The notes beneath the pieces are model-generated. The model searched no databases. It was not told the origin of the DNA and saw only the letters and a list, made by a program, of their open reading frames with translations. From an uncultured Collinsella sp. (GTDB taxonomy: Bacteria; Actinomycetota; Coriobacteriia; Coriobacteriales; Coriobacteriaceae): a DNA stretch of 19,039 nucleotides. Positions within the stretch are counted from its first letter, which is position 1. Each line of letters opens with the position of its first letter. The stretch lies in NCBI GenBank assembly GCA_902496005.1, contig CABUZI010000024.1, positions 1 to 19,039 of the forward strand, given 5' to 3'. This document shows, piece by piece, positions 7,380-13,584 of the stretch. Made by a program: the position numbers and the translations under genes.

Positions 7380-7397
7380 ATTATAACGTCTTATACG
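7380..7397 (-). promoter_or_regulatory. PTS operon promoter core with GntR operator-like repeat, site B
   Basis: On the minus strand CGTATAA-GA-CGTTATA (7397-7382) matches the tandem-unit layout of sites A and C. It overlaps a perfect -10 box TATAAT (7385-7380), 27 bp before the EIIAB start codon. A repressor bound here would block RNA polymerase. No good -35 box is seen at 16-18 bp spacing, so the promoter may be weak or need an activator. Confidence 0.55.
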
Positions 7398-7423
7398 TTG
7401 CTTATATTGCTAATTAGTATAAA

Positions 7424-7458
7424 GACCGTTCGCGGGTGAAAATCGACCGTTGACGGGT
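7424..7458. repeat. Direct repeat pair, 21-bp period, upstream of PTS promoter
   Basis: GACCGTTCGCGGGT (7424-7437) and GACCGTTGACGGGT (7445-7458) differ at two positions and are spaced 21 bp start to start, two DNA turns, on one face of the helix. Counting from the TATAAT box they centre roughly 45-70 bp upstream of transcription start, a typical place for an activator. Function inferred. Confidence 0.5.
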
Positions 7459-7536
7459 TTAACGTACTTGAAACGTTGGAGCTGGACAGGCCGGCGCTGG
7501 CTGGATAACCCCAGGTCAGACCTTGCGCGCAATCCC

Positions 7537-8619
7537 CTATCGCACGAAGTACCAGGGGCTTTCCTGTACGGTGGGTTCCAGCGCAATGCCGGTGCGTTCC
7601 TTAAACAGATCCATGTCCTGAGATTTTTCGGTCCACCACGCGTTGGGCTTAAAGGTCATGCTCTCAATGACATGACCGACAAACACACTGTTGCGCAGCT
7701 TGGAGAAGTCGGTGTTCATAATCAGGATGGACGCGAGCACCAGCACGATGCCCAGGACTTTAATCGCGCCGGCGGGCTCGGCGTAGACACCAATGCCCAC
7801 CAGTACGGTGACGACCGTCTCGAAAGACATTACGACGGGAACTTTCGATGTCTCGAGCCCCATGGACAGACCCTGCATATATAAGATGTAAGCAACGGCT
7901 GTGGGGATGAGTCCAAAGCCAAGGAACAGCAGCAGCAGCTGTGGCGACATTGCCGCGGCGACATCCGGCCACGGAGCCGCAATAGCTGCCATAACCGCAC
8001 CGCCAAAAACAAAGCCCCAAAACGTGACAGCCAGCGGGTGGACCGTCTTGGTTGCTATTCGGCTAAACACCGCGAGCGACGCACCACAAAGGCCTGCAAT
8101 CACGCCCGACGTGACGCCCCAAACCGAAAAATGAAAACCGGAAAGGTCGCCATTGGTCACTGCAAGCACGCAGCCTACGATGTTAAAGACAATGGCAACG
8201 AGCTTGTTGGGGGTCACGTCCTCGCGATAAAGCACGCGGCCGAGCATGACGCCAAACACCGGCGAGGTGTAGAGCAGCACCGAGGCCGTGGACATGCCCA
8301 CCTCGCCCATGCACTCGTAATAGCAGGTGTTGGCGGCGGCCAAACCGACGATGCCAACAAGCGCACAAGGAACAAGCTCTTTAGGGCTTGCCTTGAACAG
8401 GGCCAGCGGACCCTGAGCCACGGTAGACCCCTCACCCGGACGGCAGCCCATAAACATCAGGACCGGCGCCAAGATAAGCGCTCCGACCAACAAGCGAAAG
8501 GCAGCCATGCTCTGGGACGAAACGCCCATGGCCGAGATGCCGTTTACAAAGATTCCGATGCTGCCCCACATAAGCGCGGCGATCAGCACCAGCACATAGC
8601 CCAGATTGCTCTTCTTCAA
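7537..8619 (-). CDS. EamA/DMT-family transporter with C-terminal extension
   Basis: A 360-residue inner-membrane transporter of the drug/metabolite superfamily. Two EamA repeats of about five helices each cover residues ~8-150 and ~165-305; family features include the first-helix ALMWGSIGIFVNGIS and the second-repeat start GVTSGVIAGLCGASLAVFSR. Relatives mostly move amino acids, amines or metabolites, often outward. Translation starts at a TTG (8617-8619) with GAGGAGG 7 bases before it; no ATG fits the N-terminus. The last ~55 residues, after the tenth helix, are hydrophilic and aromatic (ending PTVQESPWYFVR), an extension most EamA proteins lack. It is 183 bp from the PTS operon on the same strand, and its promoter has the same operator-like repeat as the PTS and GntR promoters. 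Export of the amino acid released by deglycation is a reasonable but untested role. Confidence 0.88.
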   Translation of the reverse strand: MKKSNLGYVLVLIAALMWGSIGIFVNGISAMGVSSQSMAAFRLLVGALILAPVLMFMGCRPGEGSTVAQGPLALFKASPKELVPCALVGIVGLAAANTCYYECMGEVGMSTASVLLYTSPVFGVMLGRVLYREDVTPNKLVAIVFNIVGCVLAVTNGDLSGFHFSVWGVTSGVIAGLCGASLAVFSRIATKTVHPLAVTFWGFVFGGAVMAAIAAPWPDVAAAMSPQLLLLFLGFGLIPTAVAYILYMQGLSMGLETSKVPVVMSFETVVTVLVGIGVYAEPAGAIKVLGIVLVLASILIMNTDFSKLRNSVFVGHVIESMTFKPNAWWTEKSQDMDLFKERTGIALEPTVQESPWYFVR

Positions 8620-8659
8620 CGCAGCCTCCTCGGTATTGTTTCCAATATGTTTCGTACTA

Positions 8660-8675
8660 CGTTATAGTCGTTATA
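8660..8675 (+). promoter_or_regulatory. Candidate GntR operator, site C (EamA promoter)
   Basis: CGTTATA-GT-CGTTATA, two identical 7-base units with a 2-base gap, 41 bp before the EamA TTG start. With its flank it matches the minus strand of site A over 15 of 17 bases (GWCGTTATATAC and beyond). The orientation relative to the gene is opposite to sites A and B. Confidence 0.52.
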
Positions 8676-8731
8676 TACATTTTTCAAGACACAAATCGCC
8701 GAACGGAAAAATCTGCTTCCCCACATACTCA

Positions 8732-8775
8732 TTGGGGACGTTCCCAAATGACTAGTCATTTAAGAACGTCCCCAA
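8732..8775. repeat. 44-bp near-perfect palindrome with GGGGACGTTC arms (family member d)
   Basis: TTGGGGACGTTC (8732-8743) pairs with GAACGTCCCCAA (8764-8775), and inside it AAATGACTAGTCATTT (8746-8761) is itself perfectly palindromic; only two central-side positions fail. It ends 12 bp before RNA element copy 2. The GGGGAC boxes are at the outside here, unlike in the other palindromes of the set. Confidence 0.75.
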
Positions 8776-8787
8776 CGTCTAAGGCAC

Positions 8788-8923
8788 CGCTGGTTGAGCA
8801 TAAGTCAGCGAGCGGGCCGCATTTGAGGCAAGGTGGCGTGAAACGAAAGGGCGCTGACCTTCTGGTCGCGCCCTTGAAGTTGAACGTCAGATTGTCCAAA
8901 TGCGGTCCGCGCAGCGTCGAGCC
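8788..8923 (+). ncRNA. Structured RNA-like repeat element, copy 2 of 3
   Basis: The same architecture as copy 1. Leader hairpin CGCTG (8788-8792) with CAGCG (8806-8810) has the identical 13-nt loop. P1 pairs 8812-8825 with 8897-8910: 14 pairs, one of them G8816-U8906, with a sequence mostly unlike copy 1. P2: GCAA (8828-8831) with UUGU (8892-8895) including a G-U, the GG/GA loop, then TGGCGT (8834-8839) with ACGTCA (8884-8889) including a G-U. P3 is replaced by a longer stem: AAGGGCGC (8847-8854) with GCGCCCTT (8868-8875) and GACC with GGTC. Tail GCAGCGTCGAGCC (8911-8923). It lies between the EamA promoter and the 3' end of the second deglycase gene, antisense to both. No clear promoter of its own. 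Confidence 0.68.
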
Positions 8924-8951
8924 GTTACGCGGTTTGGTAAAACCGCGTAAC
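8924..8951. other. Hairpin between second deglycase stop codon and RNA element
   Basis: GTTACGCGGTTT (8924-8935) pairs perfectly with AAACCGCGTAAC (8940-8951) around GGTA, 2 bp past the stop codon of the second deglycase. Neither strand has a T run after it. It may act as an mRNA 3'-end hairpin; a similar one sits at 773-794 next to copy 1. Confidence 0.5.
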
Positions 8952-8953
8952 TC

Positions 8954-9946
8954 TTAGTAGTCCAGCTTCCACATGTAGCGGCGCGTCATGTAGTCCTTGT
9001 GGGTGACGGCAGAGAGTGCGCGCATGTACACGTTGTTGAGGATCGGCGCAAAGATCAGGTGGTTGAAGTACTCGCTCACGCTGTCCTTGATGTCGTTGAG
9101 GCCGAGCTCCTTGGCGTCGAGCTGATAGACGCGCTCGCCACCGTACTGGTTGACGAAGCGGATGCCGCGCTCGTCGTTGCAGCGGCTGCGGCCGACGCTG
9201 ATGAGCTGGAACAGCGAGGTGCGCTTGTCCAGAATCTCGAAGGGGCCATGGAAGAAATCGCAGGTGTTGATGGTGCAGGAGTCGATCTGCAGCATCTCCT
9301 GCACGTTGCAGATGCTAAAGACGTAGGCGGCACCAAAGAGCGGGCCCTGGGCCATGACGTTGATGCAGGGCTTGTCGGCGTTCTGCTCGGCCCATTTGGC
9401 AGCGAGCGGACGGGTGTACTCGACGGCCTTGCGATAGATGGGGTCAACCAAGTCGAACGCGGCCATGGCGGTCTCGTACTCGGCATAGCCCTCGGTCTGC
9501 TGCGTGAGCTCCATGGCGATCATAGTCACGACGGCAGAGTTGGTACGACCCATGCAGGACTCGCCGACGGCCAGGCTGTCGTACTGGATCTTGTAGTCGC
9601 AGACCTCGGTAAGGCCGGACTCGTCAACATAGATGGCGATGGTGCTGGCGCCGTGGTCCTTGGCGACCTGGGCGGCGACGATGGTCTCCTTGGTGCCGCG
9701 CATGGACACGACGACGGCCAGGGTGTTCTCGTTAACGTAGGCAGGGGTTGCGTGCACGAACTCGTTGCTGGTGTAGCTGGAGCTCACGACCTGCGTGGCC
9801 TCGTGCTCCATAAAGTACTGGGCAGGATAGTTACCGCCGTTGGATCCGCCAGCGCCAATCCACACGACGCGCTTGATGCCGCCCTTGTCAGCCTTGTCAG
9901 CCAAAACCTGGGAGACGACGTCCTTAACCTGTTCCTGAGTAGTCAT
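8954..9946 (-). CDS. SIS-domain sugar-phosphate deglycase, FraB-like (second paralogue)
   Basis: A 330-residue double-SIS protein, paralogue of the one at 3566-4549 but well diverged. The first fold starts RVVWIGAGGSNGGNYPAQYF (26-45), with the phosphate loop VSMRGTKET. The FraB catalytic pair is present: Glu217 in VQEMLQ and His233 in CDFFHGPFE, again 16 apart; the GEF of most relatives reads CDF here, so a conserved Gly-Glu is Cys-Asp. The C-terminus YMTRRYMWKLDY is the family's. Start 9946 has AAAGG about 12 bases upstream, a rather long spacing. It is divergent from the GntR gene at 10152, with a 205-bp shared control region containing repeated CATACA boxes. It has no transporter of its own alongside, so it may share the PTS or serve a second compound (Salmonella carries two deglycases, GfrE and GfrF, for different glycated lysines). 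Substrate inferred. Confidence 0.85.
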   Translation of the reverse strand: MTTQEQVKDVVSQVLADKADKGGIKRVVWIGAGGSNGGNYPAQYFMEHEATQVVSSSYTSNEFVHATPAYVNENTLAVVVSMRGTKETIVAAQVAKDHGASTIAIYVDESGLTEVCDYKIQYDSLAVGESCMGRTNSAVVTMIAMELTQQTEGYAEYETAMAAFDLVDPIYRKAVEYTRPLAAKWAEQNADKPCINVMAQGPLFGAAYVFSICNVQEMLQIDSCTINTCDFFHGPFEILDKRTSLFQLISVGRSRCNDERGIRFVNQYGGERVYQLDAKELGLNDIKDSVSEYFNHLIFAPILNNVYMRALSAVTHKDYMTRRYMWKLDY

Positions 9947-9984
9947 CGTGCATCAGCCTTTCTTCTCGTTTGATGCTCTCGATG

Positions 9985-10004
9985 GCATACAAGTTACATA
10001 CATG
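9985..10004. promoter_or_regulatory. Candidate operator of second GntR regulator, deglycase side
   Basis: GCATACAAGTTACATACATG lies 38 bp before the deglycase start codon and matches 17 of 20 bases of 10124-10143. It contains CATACA twice at 11-bp spacing. A further half-box TTGTATGC is at 10024-10031. Together they suggest one regulator acting on both divergent promoters. Confidence 0.55.
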
Positions 10005-10095
10005 TTTTGGTTATGTCGACTAGTTGTATGCTATATTTGTCTTAGAAATTTTGCTGATGCGGTTTTTGATAACTGGCTACCAGCGGTTTTGTTGT

Positions 10096-10143
10096 TGTAT
10101 TGAATACATGCTTGATTAGACTCGCATACAAGCTAGATACAGG
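10096..10143. promoter_or_regulatory. Candidate operators of second GntR regulator, own promoter
   Basis: Two sites: the palindrome TGTATT-G-AATACA (10096-10108), and GCATACAAGCTAGATACAGG (10124-10143), which ends at the AGG ribosome site of the GntR gene. The latter is the near copy of 9985-10004. A protein bound there would block its own gene. Binding is inferred. Confidence 0.52.
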
Positions 10144-10151
10144 TTGATCGC

Positions 10152-10874
10152 ATGAACGCTTCATCTAAAAAGAAACTGAGCCAATACGAGCGCTTGGCGG
10201 GCATGCTGCGCGACCGCATCGCCGCCGGCACCTACGCGCGCGGAGACAAGCTGCCGTCCGAGATGGAACTCATGGACGAATCGGGGCTGTCGCGCAGCAC
10301 CGTGCGCCATGCCCTTAAGGTGCTCGTTGATGAGGGCCTGGTGCGCACCGAGCGCGGACGTGGTGCCTTTGTGGCCGACACGCCCGCGCTCCACGAGAAC
10401 AACCTGGTGTTTTCGAGCTATACCAAGCAGGTCGAAGGCCAGGGCATGAAGCCCACCACGCGCACCGTGGACTCGGGCTTTACCAAGGCGGGCGGCAGCA
10501 TAGCTAAGTTCTTTGATGCCGCCGTGGGCAGCAAGCTCGTCAAACTTGTCCGTCTGCGCTATCTGGACGATGCGCCGCTGTGCCTGGAGACCACCTATCT
10601 ACCACCGAGCTTTGAGGCACTCATCGATCGCGATATCAACGGTTCGCTCTACGCCACGCTGCGACAGGAGTTCCATCGCGCACCGGCACAGGGACATAAG
10701 ACCTTTGAGGTGTGCTACGCCTCGCAAAACGAGGCATTTTTGCTCAACGTTGAGCGCGGGCAGGCGCTGATCCTGATCACCGACTACGTCTACGACACCG
10801 ACGGCCGCCCGCTCCATGTCTCCAAGCGCATCCAACGCACCGACCGCGCCAAATACACCGAGCCCATCGGCTAA
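10152..10874 (+). CDS. GntR/HutC-family regulator with UTRA domain (divergent)
   Basis: A 240-residue regulator and the only plus-strand gene in the window. The winged helix-turn-helix covers about 8-78, with LPSEMELMDESGLSRSTVRH (34-53) and the wing ERGRGAFV (67-74). A UTRA effector domain follows (about 95-232), containing the family's LVKLVRLRYLDDAPLCLETT stretch. It is divergent from the second deglycase gene, and the shared 205-bp region carries repeated CATACA/TGTAT boxes, so it most likely controls that gene and itself in response to a phosphorylated sugar. The ribosome site is weak (AGG at 10141-10143, 8 bases before the ATG). Its DNA-reading helix differs from that of the regulator at 803-1522 (LSRSTVRHA against VSRITVRRA), in line with the different repeated boxes upstream. 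It converges on the GNAT gene at a shared palindrome. Confidence 0.92.
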   Translation: MNASSKKKLSQYERLAGMLRDRIAAGTYARGDKLPSEMELMDESGLSRSTVRHALKVLVDEGLVRTERGRGAFVADTPALHENNLVFSSYTKQVEGQGMKPTTRTVDSGFTKAGGSIAKFFDAAVGSKLVKLVRLRYLDDAPLCLETTYLPPSFEALIDRDINGSLYATLRQEFHRAPAQGHKTFEVCYASQNEAFLLNVERGQALILITDYVYDTDGRPLHVSKRIQRTDRAKYTEPIG

Positions 10875-10908
10875 CCTGCCAAAAAAACCTGTCCCTAAAT
10901 GGTAGGTT
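10873..10908. repeat. Palindrome with AGGGACAG core spanning two convergent gene ends (family member e)
   Basis: AACCTGCCA (10873-10881) pairs with TGGTAGGTT (10900-10908), one G-T pair. On the minus strand the loop reads TTAGGGACAGG followed by seven T. It contains the last bases of the GntR stop codon and the whole GNAT stop codon, so it may act as terminator for both convergent genes. Confidence 0.6.
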
Positions 10909-11494
10909 TGGGGAGGTCGGGGAACCAGGTTGGCTTGGGCTGGTTGGGCGTGCGCTCGGCTAGGACCAATTCCATCCAACACATGTCGTACCAGCGGCCG
11001 AACTTTTGGGCGCAGCGGTCAAAGGCGCCCACCAGGCGGTAGCCCATATGGGCATGGAAATCCTGACTGTTGTGCGTTAGATACTCGTCGTCCTTGTCGT
11101 GCGGCACGGCAATGAGCGCGCACATGTTGGTGATGCCCATCGCGATCAGGCATTGCTTGAGCGCATCGTGCAGCTTGCGGCCCAGCCCGCCGTGGCGCAC
11201 GTCGCGCGCCAGGTAGATCGACGTCTCGACCGACCAGTCGTATGCCTCGCGGCTGTTGAGCGGACTCACATAGGCATAACCTACCGGACGCCCGTCCAGC
11301 TCCATCACCAGATACGGATAGCGCTTGAGCGTACGCTCGATGCGCCCGGCGAACTCCTCAACGCTCGGCACCTCGTATTCGCAGGTAATCGCCGTCTGGC
11401 GCACATACGGCTCATAGATGGCAAGCAACGCCGGCGCGTCATTGGGCGTCGCCAGACGAATCGTCGGCTCGAACATCTCGGATTTCTCGGGCAT
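10895..11494 (-). CDS. GNAT-family N-acetyltransferase (Pat/YncA-like)
   Basis: A 199-residue acetyltransferase that would move an acetyl group from acetyl-CoA to an amine. It fits the phosphinothricin/methionine-sulfone acetyltransferase-like branch: IRLATPNDAPALLAIYEPYV (12-31), the beta-strand GRPVGYAYVSPLNSREAYDW (68-87), ETSIYLARDVRHGGLGRKLH (90-109) with the acetyl-CoA pyrophosphate loop RHGGLG, and the late HMGYRLVGAFDRCAQKFGRWYD. Starts further up are open, but the ATG at 11494 has a purine-rich AGGGGGAGGGG about 5 bases before it; the ATG at 11476 is a weaker choice. A terminator for the aldolase gene abuts this ribosome site. The C-terminal ~20 residues run past the usual domain end. 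The actual substrate is unknown. Confidence 0.88.
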   Translation of the reverse strand: MPEKSEMFEPTIRLATPNDAPALLAIYEPYVRQTAITCEYEVPSVEEFAGRIERTLKRYPYLVMELDGRPVGYAYVSPLNSREAYDWSVETSIYLARDVRHGGLGRKLHDALKQCLIAMGITNMCALIAVPHDKDDEYLTHNSQDFHAHMGYRLVGAFDRCAQKFGRWYDMCWMELVLAERTPNQPKPTWFPDLPKPTI

Positions 11495-11510
11495 ACAGCC
11501 CCTCCCCCTC

Positions 11511-11554
11511 AAAAGCAAAGGCCGCCTTGCGCAAAACCCAAGCGCAAGGCGGCC
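11511..11554 (-). terminator. Intrinsic terminator after threonine aldolase gene
   Basis: GGCCGCCTTGCGC (11520-11532) pairs with GCGCAAGGCGGCC (11542-11554), 13 perfect pairs. On the minus strand TTTGCTTTT follows, then directly the GNAT ribosome site. It starts 18 bp past the aldolase stop codon. Confidence 0.85.
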
Positions 11555-11572
11555 CCTCGTCATTACATCAGG

Positions 11573-12598
11573 CTACAGGACAGCCGCCAACGCGTCGATA
11601 TCCTCCTGCGTCGTGGCCCAGCTGGTGCAAAAGCGCACCACCGTGTGGGTCTCGTCGTACTTTTCCCAGTACTCGATCGAGGCATGCTCGCGAATGCGCG
11701 CCATGTCCTCATTGGGCAGAATCACAAACTGCTGGTTTGTGGGCGTCTCCAAAAAGAATTGGTAGCCGCGCTCGTGCAGCACGCGACGAAGCGCCTGCGC
11801 GGTTTCGATCGCTTGGCGACCAATCTCAAAATACAGGCCGTCGGTAAAGAGCGCCTCAAACTGCACGCCCGTCAGGCGGCCCTTGGCAAGCAGCGCGCCA
11901 TGCTGCTTAATACGCGGAATGGGATGCGCCGGGGCGTGCATGCCGCAAAACACCACGGCCTCGCCGCAAAGCGCGCCGCACTTGGTGCCGCCGATGTAGA
12001 ACACGTCACACAGCTGCGCCAGCTCGGGCAGGGTAATGTCGCACTCATCGGCCGCCAGCGCATAGGCCAGGCGGGCGCCGTCCACAAACAGCGGAATCTC
12101 CCGCTTCTGGCACACCGCATGAATCGCCGCGAGCTCGGCCTTGGAATACAGCGTGCCATACTCGGTCGATAGGCTCACGTACACGGCGCCCGGAAACACC
12201 GTGTGCTCGTAGCTCTCGTTTTCGTAGAACACCTGGATATAGCTCTCGAGGTCCTCGGCGTGCATCTTGCCCTCGTATCCGGGGATGGTGAGCACCTTGT
12301 GACCGCCAAACTCGATGGCGCCCGCCTCGTGGCAGGCGACGTGGCCAGTCTCAGCAGCAACGACGCCCTCGTACGGCGCGAGCAGCATGTCGATCACCGT
12401 CGCGTTGGTCTGCGTGCCGCCCACCAGAAAAAACACGTCGGCATCGGGGGCCTGACAGGCCTCGCGGATAAGCTGCTTGGCACGCTCGGTGTGCGCATCG
12501 GTACCGTAGCCGGGCTGTGGCTCCATATTGGTGTCGACGAGCGCTTGCAGCACTGCCGGATGTGCGCCGTGGGAATAATCGTTGTTAAACGCGAGCAT
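11573..12598 (-). CDS. ltaE: Low-specificity L-threonine aldolase
   Basis: A 341-residue PLP enzyme of fold type I (beta-eliminating lyase family) that splits L-threonine or allo-threonine into glycine and acetaldehyde. Seen are FNNDYSHGAHPAVLQAL (4-20), GYGTDAHTERAKQLI (30-44), the PLP ring-stacking His in VACHEAGAIEFGGHK (87-101), the cofactor-nitrogen Asp173 in LFVDGARLAYA, and the Schiff-base Lys206 in YIGGTKCGALCGEA. Length is usual. Start 12598 follows AGAGAGG. It is 45 bp after the PAP2 gene and ends at a strong terminator, so it may share the PAP2 transcript or have its own promoter in the short gap. No functional tie to the sugar genes is apparent. Some relatives act on phenylserine or other beta-hydroxy amino acids, which sequence alone does not exclude. 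Confidence 0.93.
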   Translation of the reverse strand: MLAFNNDYSHGAHPAVLQALVDTNMEPQPGYGTDAHTERAKQLIREACQAPDADVFFLVGGTQTNATVIDMLLAPYEGVVAAETGHVACHEAGAIEFGGHKVLTIPGYEGKMHAEDLESYIQVFYENESYEHTVFPGAVYVSLSTEYGTLYSKAELAAIHAVCQKREIPLFVDGARLAYALAADECDITLPELAQLCDVFYIGGTKCGALCGEAVVFCGMHAPAHPIPRIKQHGALLAKGRLTGVQFEALFTDGLYFEIGRQAIETAQALRRVLHERGYQFFLETPTNQQFVILPNEDMARIREHASIEYWEKYDETHTVVRFCTSWATTQEDIDALAAVL

Positions 12599-12643
12599 GG
12601 CAATCCTCTCTTACCGGGTATCGGCCAGATGATTCAAACGGAG

Positions 12644-13507
12644 CTATTGTACGCCGTTGGGATAGGCAATGCGTGCGACAAGGCACTCAAGTGCCAGTAC
12701 CAGGGCAAAACCGCAGCTCACGTCGCTCAAAAAATGCGCGCCGATCACAATGCGGCCAAGGGCGACGAGCGCTGCGGCCACAGCCGCCGCCCAAAAGACC
12801 ACGCGGCGGCGCGAAGGTTTTTCCTTAAAAGCTGCCGCGGGAAGCCCGGCGAGCATAAGGCCGATCGCCGCATGCGCCGTGTGTCCGCTCGCAAACGACT
12901 TGAACCCGTCCTTGATCACGCCGGCGGCGATATAGGTCCACTTGTCGGGATTGCCGATCACCCACCACGGCTGAAAATTGAGCCCCGGCGTGACCTCGAT
13001 CACGCGCATGCGCGGGCGCGACCACAACGGCTTAACAATGACGTTGAGGATGATGGCCTGAGCGACCCACACGGCAAGCACCATCAACGCCCAGCGCGTA
13101 AGCTCGTCGGGCTCGGTCGTGCGCGTGAGGCAGTAGGCGATGAAGTTGGCTGCGATGACCAACGCAAACGTCAGAACCAGCTGAAACGCAATAAGCTTGC
13201 CGCCGACGCGCAGCGATCCGATAATCTCGTAGCCGACCAGACCCACGTTGATCAAAACGCCCAGCGCAGCGAGCCACTTGCTCGCCTTGGAATCGGGGCG
13301 TGCCGAGCGCACGAGCATAACGCCCGCGATGCTCGCCGTCAGCTCGAACGGCAGCTCACCGGCCGCCTCGACAAAGCGACCGTACATGCTGCCGATGTTG
13401 AACAGCGCACTCGAGATTTGATAATCAAAGAAGCTGCCCACGCCCAGACAAAGGCACAGGACAACCGCGATAATGGCGACATCTTTCTTATAGATGTATC
13501 CGAACAT
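12644..13507 (-). CDS. PAP2-superfamily membrane phosphatase
   Basis: A 287-residue protein with about six membrane helices (roughly 9-24, 56-68, 80-97, 106-130, 138-160, 237-275) and the three-part PAP2 active site. Motif 1 is KPLWSRPRM (159-167; the usual final Pro is Met), motif 2 is ASGH (206-209; usual PSGH), and motif 3 is GRIVIGAHFLSD with Arg252, nucleophile-assisting His258 and Asp262. The three key residues Arg166, His209 and His258 are kept, so it is probably active on a lipid phosphate or pyrophosphate outside the membrane. Candidates are phosphatidic acid, phosphatidylglycerol phosphate and undecaprenyl pyrophosphate. An ATG 13 codons upstream is open, but 13507 has AAAGGAA closely before it and gives a normal N-terminus. 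It lies 77 bp beyond RNA element copy 3. Confidence 0.88.
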   Translation of the reverse strand: MFGYIYKKDVAIIAVVLCLCLGVGSFFDYQISSALFNIGSMYGRFVEAAGELPFELTASIAGVMLVRSARPDSKASKWLAALGVLINVGLVGYEIIGSLRVGGKLIAFQLVLTFALVIAANFIAYCLTRTTEPDELTRWALMVLAVWVAQAIILNVIVKPLWSRPRMRVIEVTPGLNFQPWWVIGNPDKWTYIAAGVIKDGFKSFASGHTAHAAIGLMLAGLPAAAFKEKPSRRRVVFWAAAVAAALVALGRIVIGAHFLSDVSCGFALVLALECLVARIAYPNGVQ

Positions 13508-13584
13508 GCTTTCCTTTCGGTCGGGCGAAGGGCAGTCAACCTGCAATGTGGGTGAGACGAAGATGGCTTTGTCCCGTAAATACC

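Noticed and set aside
10112..10139. Promoter TTGATT-16-TAGATA for the plus-strand GntR gene giving an almost leaderless mRNA
   Set aside because: Both boxes are poor matches, and the region is dominated by operator repeats; start-site mapping would be needed.
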